Assembly: GCA_964453435.1 (NCBI GenBank)
Contig: CAYVQZ010000008.1
Location: 32,128-96,127, forward strand
DNA: 64,000 nt
Origin: CAYVQZ01 sp964453435
Lineage (GTDB): Bacteria; Abyssobacteria; SURF-5
Reading direction: 5' to 3'
Shown: positions 62,631-64,000 of the stretch, one piece after another
Layout: each line of letters starts with the position of its first letter
Numbering within the stretch: the stretch's first letter is position 1
Notes under the pieces: generated by a model
What the model was told of the DNA's origin: nothing
Databases searched by the model: none
The model's input: the letters and a program-made list of their open reading frames with translations, nothing else
Position numbers and translations under genes: made by a program

Positions 62631-62994
62631 CAGGTTTCACGTTTTCGTCCGCGGCGGCAAAACTGGCCACGGCGGCTTCTTCGGTGTCGTAGGTCTCGAA
62701 AACTTTCGACGCGCCCACCATGCTGAGCGCTTTGCGGGTGATTCGGTTCAATCCGGAGAGCTTCAGATCACCGCTGAGTCTTCTCAACTGTCTCAGGCGC
62801 TCCAGGAGAGTTCCCACACCCATGTAATTGATCTGCACCACCTTCTGCATATCCACCACAATGTTGTATTGCTCCTCCTTGATTAAATCCGTGAGGGCTC
62901 TTTTCAGGAGCTTTGCGGTGGAGGTGTCGATGTTTCCCCTGACTTTGAGCACCGATACATGTTCATGTTTTACCTTCTCAAATTCGACTCCCAC
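62620..62994 (-). CDS. STAS-domain protein (anti-sigma factor antagonist-like)
   Basis: 124 residues from GTG 62994, with AAGGAGGG nine bases upstream. SpoIIAA/RsbV-like fold: VSVLKVRGNIDTSTAKLLKR, YNIVVDMQKVVQINYMGVG, LKLSGLNRITRKALSMVG. In SpoIIAA the phosphorylated site is D56-S57-S58-G59; here the aligned residues are N56-Y57-M58-G59, so the usual serine is absent and it cannot be controlled by a SpoIIAB-type kinase in the same way. Sits between mraZ and rsmH, a rare insertion in the dcw order. Confidence 0.88.
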   Translation of the reverse strand: MGVEFEKVKHEHVSVLKVRGNIDTSTAKLLKRALTDLIKEEQYNIVVDMQKVVQINYMGVGTLLERLRQLRRLSGDLKLSGLNRITRKALSMVGASKVFETYDTEEAAVASFAAADENVKPVGV

Positions 62995-63044
62995 TTTGTG
63001 TTGCCCTCCTTTGACAGTTCACCCCAAGATGTGGTACGATTTCT

Positions 63045-63485
63045 TTACCGTGAACGAGCATCGAGATTGGCGGAAAATCCACTGAGGCTTGACTTTTCGC
63101 GAAACTCTCTCCATCTCTCGGATGCCCAGATTTCTATGCGGTTGAGGACACCTATGAGAACGACTTCGTGGTTGATACCGACTTCTTCACACAGGTCTTT
63201 TCGCAGAGTGACGCGTCCCTGCTTGTCCGGTGTCACATCGAAAGCTTCGGAAAAAAACAGCCGGACGTAATTTTGGTTGGATTCCTTTGTGAAATCCCAT
63301 GTTTTGAGGTCTTCACAAAGTTCGAGGAATACGGGAAAAGGGAAGAGGAATAGGTGGGTGTCTCCCCTGGCGAGATACAATTTATCGATGCCTTCTGCGT
63401 TAAGAATTTCGCGGAATTTTGCGGGGATGATGATTCTGTTTTTATCATCGAGAGAATACTTATAGTTGCCAGAGAAGAGCAGCAA
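63045..63485 (-). CDS. mraZ: Transcriptional regulator/division protein MraZ
   Basis: 146 residues from TTG 63485. Two AbrB-like halves: FSGNYKYSLDDKNRIIIPAKFRE and FDVTPDKQGRVTLRKDLCEEVG, each with the DxxGRxxxP-type motif. MraZ represses its own dcw promoter by binding repeated TGGGN/GTGG boxes. The ribosome site GGGGG overlaps one such box. First gene of the dcw operon. Confidence 0.95.
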   Translation of the reverse strand: MLLFSGNYKYSLDDKNRIIIPAKFREILNAEGIDKLYLARGDTHLFLFPFPVFLELCEDLKTWDFTKESNQNYVRLFFSEAFDVTPDKQGRVTLRKDLCEEVGINHEVVLIGVLNRIEIWASERWREFREKSSLSGFSANLDARSR

Positions 63486-63497
63486 TGCCGAGAGCCC

Positions 63498-63552
63498 CCA
63501 CTTTCTTCCACATTATTACCTTTTAGAACCATATTTTACCACAAGCCCCCAC
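63498..63552 (-). promoter_or_regulatory. Probable MraZ operator, two pairs of GTGG boxes
   Basis: On the minus strand GTGG occurs at 63549-63552 and 63539-63542 (10 bp apart, within the promoter spacer) and again at 63508-63511 and 63498-63501 (10 bp apart, beside the ribosome site). MraZ is known to bind TGGGN-type boxes repeated with about 10-bp period. The arrangement suits autorepression by blocking RNA polymerase and possibly translation. Confidence 0.65.
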
Positions 63553-63561
63553 CAGTGTCAA
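63533..63561 (-). promoter_or_regulatory. Sigma-70-type dcw promoter
   Basis: Minus strand TTGACA (63556-63561), 17-nt spacer containing two GTGG boxes, TAAAAT (63533-63538). An A8 tract (63564-63571) lies just upstream of the -35 and may act as an UP element. Start near 63526, leader about 41 nt. Confidence 0.78.
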
Positions 63562-63571
63562 GGCTTTTTTT

Positions 63572-64000
63572 TGGCGACGCAATAAATACCTTACCTACTG
63601 AAATGAAAAGACTTAACAACGCCGCTCGACTCTTGCCGGAAATAAGGCCCACCCCACAAGCAAGATAGCTTTCTCCCCCACTTCCGCCCCACTAGAGCAT
63701 TCGGACAAAATCCAAGGATTTTTCAAACCGGTTTTTTTGCCAAATCCTGTGTATCATGGAATAGGATCGTCTTTGATACGATAATCCGGCGACCATTCAA
63801 TATTGATATTTCTCCTTGTTCCTCCGCATGCCTGCCCTCAGACCGGCGAGAAACAGGGGATGGCTCTCGGTTTTCCGGTCTTGAGTAATATCCGGCTGAC
63901 CGGTTTTGGAGGGTGTTTTGCAGGATTGACTTTTTTCGGAACGTTCTGCTAGACCGAAGTTCCTAATGTGTTTTTGTAGTAAGTGCCTTTAGTTTGGGCG
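63572..64000. other. Non-coding region upstream of dcw
   Basis: About 430 nt without a supportable gene; low GC compared with the flanking genes in parts. Contains further GTGGGG motifs on the minus strand (63649-63657 and 63678-63692), and a very short minus-strand frame after AAGGAG near 63810 that is too short to call. Probably the upstream control region or the edge of the next gene. Confidence 0.4.

Overview
This is one continuous stretch of chromosome from a diderm (Gram-negative) bacterium of moderately high GC content. LpxK (lipid A synthesis), outer-membrane-type exported proteins, Tat and lipoprotein signals, MreBCD and a meso-diaminopimelate-type MurE all point to a rod-shaped, LPS-bearing cell. 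Menaquinone is made by the futalosine route (MqnA/MqnE/MqnC). The radical SAM/DUF2344/RNase G block after rodA, a PASTA-bearing FtsI, a glycyl radical enzyme and a sigma-54-type promoter suggest an anaerobic or microaerophilic lineage near the deltaproteobacterial or candidate-phylum branches rather than an enteric. No species can be named from the sequence. I saw no insertion sequence, integrase, prophage or CRISPR array; the window looks like core genome.

Layout. 1-2113 (minus): pabC (cut by the window edge) and pabB, for folate. 2373-11959 (plus): mreB-mreC-mreD-pbpA-rodA, a B12-type radical SAM protein, its DUF2344 partner and RNase G, nearly all overlapping. 12199-13758: a Tat-exported FAD oxidoreductase. 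13807-17185 (minus): yjbQ, yqeK, nadD, and a tRNA nucleotidyltransferase/poly(A) polymerase. 17325-18457: a long, foldable leader before a DapA-like aldolase/lyase. 18642-22946: mqnE-mqnA-mqnC and a GH1 glycosidase, tightly overlapping. 23058-31425: accessory genes (FHA protein, AMP-forming acyl-CoA ligase, a three-gene operon with a 60-residue protein, DUF1285 and a possible lipoprotein, a receiver domain with a sigma-54-like promoter, a phosphoribosyltransferase, an orphan glycyl radical enzyme). 31908-41784: a secretin-N-domain protein, then on the minus strand amiC, a GerMN protein, a divergent polysaccharide deacetylase, tsaD, dusB, pilT, dprA and lpxK. 41851-42673 (minus): smpB and ssrA (tmRNA). 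42792-63485 (minus): an almost complete dcw division and wall cluster (mraZ, a STAS protein, rsmH, ftsL, ftsI, murE, murF, mraY, murD, ftsW, murG, murC, murB, ftsQ, ftsA, ftsZ) followed by a second radical SAM protein and an unknown exported protein.

How the genes fit together. The two ends of the window hold the elongasome (mreBCD/PBP2/RodA) and divisome (dcw) gene sets; the middle adds amidase, deacetylase and wall-related factors. The most interesting points are: paired GTGG boxes at 10-bp spacing inside and downstream of a near-consensus dcw promoter (likely MraZ autoregulation); a STAS protein lacking its phosphorylatable serine, inserted between mraZ and rsmH; a glycyl radical enzyme with dehydratase-type Cys/Glu but no activase in the window; a sigma-54-type promoter with an upstream 11-bp dyad before a stand-alone receiver; a 290-nt leader before the DapA-like gene; and a GH1 glycosidase translationally coupled to mqnC.
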